64,000 nt of DNA from Stakelama portus (lineage in GTDB: Bacteria; Pseudomonadota; Alphaproteobacteria; Sphingomonadales; Sphingomonadaceae), in assembly GCF_003171655.1 (NCBI RefSeq), contig NZ_QFZL01000002.1, positions 558,001 to 622,000 of the forward strand, written 5' to 3'. Position numbers and translations under genes: made by a program. The notes beneath the pieces were generated by a model that did no database searches, was not told where the DNA came from, and saw only the letters and a program-made list of their open reading frames with translations. Shown here piece by piece: positions 62,648-64,000 of this stretch. How positions within the stretch are numbered: position 1 is the stretch's first letter; the number at the start of each line of letters is the position of its first letter.

Positions 62648-63355
62648 GTGAATCATCTGGCACTGTTCGACTGCGATGGAACGCTGGTCGACAGCCAGGC
62701 CAACATCTGCCGGGCGATGGAGGAATGTTTCTCCATCGCCCGTCTTGTTCCGCCCGACCGCGCGGCGATCCGCCAGATTGTCGGGCTTAGCCTGGTCGAA
62801 GCGATTGCGAAGCTGGTGCCGGACGCCGACGACGCGCTGCACCGGACGATGGCCGAAGACTATAAGCGGACGTTTCAGGCGATGCGCCGGACGGGTACGC
62901 TCGACGAAGAACCGCTGTTCGACGGTATTGCCGATACGCTGGCCGCATTGGAAGACGACGGCTGGTTGCTCGGCGTAGCGACGGGAAAGTCCGACCGCGG
63001 GCTGCACCATATTCTGGAATATCATGGCCTGAAACGGCGTTTCGTAACGCTGCAGACGGCCGATCGCCACCCTTCCAAACCGCATCCATCGATGGTGGAA
63101 ACCGCGATGGCAGAGGCCGGCGCAGCCCCTGAAACGACGGTGGTGATCGGCGATACCAGCTTCGACATGGCGATGGCCGCGGCGGCGCGAGCGCATGGAG
63201 TCGGCGTATCCTGGGGCTATCATGCCCCGGCGGAATTGCTGAGCGCGGGCGCGCGGATCGTCACCGATCATGCGCTGCACCTGCCCGCGCATCTCAACGG
63301 TCTTTGCGCGCCCCCTTCCCCGCCGACCGCGCAATCGACTAAGATCGCATCATGA
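62648..63355 (+). CDS. HAD-IA family hydrolase (phosphoglycolate phosphatase-like)
   Basis: 235 residues. F-D-C-D-G-T-L-V-D-S, V-A-T-G-K-S, S-K-P-H-P and I-G-D-T-S-F-D-M-A are the four HAD motifs. In many sphingomonads this gene lies between rluA and atp12 as here. The start is GTG 62648 with GGAG upstream. Confidence 0.9.
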   Translation: MNHLALFDCDGTLVDSQANICRAMEECFSIARLVPPDRAAIRQIVGLSLVEAIAKLVPDADDALHRTMAEDYKRTFQAMRRTGTLDEEPLFDGIADTLAALEDDGWLLGVATGKSDRGLHHILEYHGLKRRFVTLQTADRHPSKPHPSMVETAMAEAGAAPETTVVIGDTSFDMAMAAAARAHGVGVSWGYHAPAELLSAGARIVTDHALHLPAHLNGLCAPPSPPTAQSTKIAS

Positions 63356-63573
63356 CCGAATCCGACAAGCTGGCGCGCAATCGCTATTTCATGATGGCGG
63401 GCGTGAATATCCTCGCCGTTGCGGGCGCTGTATTCGGCCTGATCCTGGCCGGGCGCGCGACGAGCTGGGAGCTTACGGTGCTGGGCGGCGCGATTCTGCT
63501 CAGCGGGCTTTATGTCATGGCGGTGGTGCCGCGCGCCATGGCCCGACGCTGGCGCACGCCCCCCGCGCAATGA
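63352..63573 (+). CDS. Small two-helix membrane protein between HAD and ATP12 genes
   Basis: 73 residues. Two hydrophobic helices (M-M-A-G-V-N-I-L-A-V-A-G-A-V-F-G-L-I-L-A and L-T-V-L-G-G-A-I-L-L-S-G-L-Y-V-M-A-V-V) and a basic tail. It overlaps both neighbours by 4 nt (ATGA), placing it firmly in the operon. Function unknown. Confidence 0.85.
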   Translation: MTESDKLARNRYFMMAGVNILAVAGAVFGLILAGRATSWELTVLGGAILLSGLYVMAVVPRAMARRWRTPPAQ

Positions 63574-64000
63574 AACGTTTCTGGACGGAAGTGACCGTTG
63601 CCGAACGGGACGGCAGCGGCTTCGGCATCGCGCTCGACGAACGACCGGTGAACACACCGGGCCGGGTGCGTCTGGCCGTGCCGACTCACGTGCTTGCTCA
63701 GGCGATTGCGGACGAATGGCGCGCCGTGGACATACAGATCGACCCGCGCGCCATGCCGTTGACCGGGCTTGCCAACGCGGCGATCGATCGCATCGGCCCT
63801 GCCGCAGACGATTTTGCCGCCGGCCTTGCCGCTTATGGCGAGAGCGACCTGCTCTGCTATCGCGCCGATACGCCCGCCGAACTGGTCGCGCGGCAGGTCG
63901 CACATTGGGATCCGCTGCTCGACTGGGCGGCGCGACACTATGATGTGCGTTTCGAAACCGTTGCCGGCGTGATGCACCGTCCCCAGCCCGAGGCCACGAC
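63570..64000 (+). CDS. ATP12 family F1-ATPase assembly chaperone, N-terminal part
   Basis: The first 143 codons are in the window; the gene runs off the right edge. M-K-R-F-W-T-E-V-T-V, F-G-I-A-L-D-E-R-P-V-N-T-P-G-R and A-D-E-W-R-A-V-D-I-Q-I-D-P-R-A-M-P-L-T-G-L-A-N-A-A-I-D are the ATP12 hallmark. In mitochondria ATP12 binds the F1 alpha subunit during ATP synthase assembly; bacterial homologues are assumed to do the same. Confidence 0.93.
   Translation, partial: MKRFWTEVTVAERDGSGFGIALDERPVNTPGRVRLAVPTHVLAQAIADEWRAVDIQIDPRAMPLTGLANAAIDRIGPAADDFAAGLAAYGESDLLCYRADTPAELVARQVAHWDPLLDWAARHYDVRFETVAGVMHRPQPEAT

Overview
The window is GC-rich, gene-dense bacterial chromosome that looks like an alphaproteobacterium of the order Sphingomonadales (Sphingomonas or a close relative). 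This is an inference from gene content: a CpdR-type receiver next to an N-formylglutamate amidohydrolase, a TrcR (DUF1013) regulator, DUF1192, DUF1289 and DUF2200 proteins, bamD-recN, an ATP12 chaperone at the end of a crcB-rluA-HAD run, and a SapC protein. I found no rRNA, prophage, CRISPR array or intact transposase. The window begins inside a quinone oxidoreductase gene and ends inside an ATP12 gene.

Layout. 1-6.5 kb: aldehyde dehydrogenase, an SLC13 permease, small unknown proteins and an S24 (LexA-like) repressor divergent from two small genes, with a TAGGA inverted repeat between them. 5.6-10.5 kb: exosortase A-associated glycan genes in two divergent operons (glycosyltransferase plus unknown membrane protein; small membrane protein, O-glycosylation ligase and acyltransferase). 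10.5-17.2 kb: PfpI protein, topoisomerase IB, MscS channel, DUF2167 protein, a TetR regulator with a clear palindromic operator, tRNA-Val(GAC), CpdR and N-formylglutamate amidohydrolase. 17.2-20.2 kb: a leftward FAD oxidoreductase-SapC-cytochrome b561 operon, followed on the same strand by a candidate C-rich small RNA with its own promoter and terminator. 20.4-27.3 kb: DEAD-box helicase, thioredoxin-like protein, YqhA-like protein, GST, TrcR and an LpxH-like phosphatase coupled to a glycosyltransferase. 27.4-28.7 kb: a duplicated unit encoding two 80-residue exported peptides. 28.9-43.8 kb: mostly metabolic and housekeeping genes (quinone oxidoreductase, ClpA, diguanylate cyclase, acyl-CoA ligase, serine hydrolase, aldehyde dehydrogenase, XseB, farnesyl diphosphate synthase, GH25-like protein, CoaD).

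43.9-54.0 kb: cyclophilin and queA are separated from tgt by about 7 kb of accessory genes. These are a 1004-residue exported metacaspase-like protein with six beta-domain repeats and an EF-hand-like loop, a CDF metal transporter, a HAD phosphatase, and a small regulon of YciI, MarR and a pentapeptide-repeat/VOC fusion around one shared palindrome, then a cupin. 54.1-64 kb: SleB-type cell wall hydrolase, recN, bamD, glycine-zipper and lipoprotein envelope genes, a fluoride channel, an RluA-family pseudouridine synthase, a HAD phosphatase and the ATP12 assembly factor.

The best candidates for something undescribed are the small RNA at 17203-17308 with two 14-bp direct repeats upstream of its promoter, the metacaspase-like repeat protein, the MarR-controlled pentapeptide/VOC fusion, and the duplicated exported peptides. 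Functional names rest on recognising protein motifs by eye; no database search was run.
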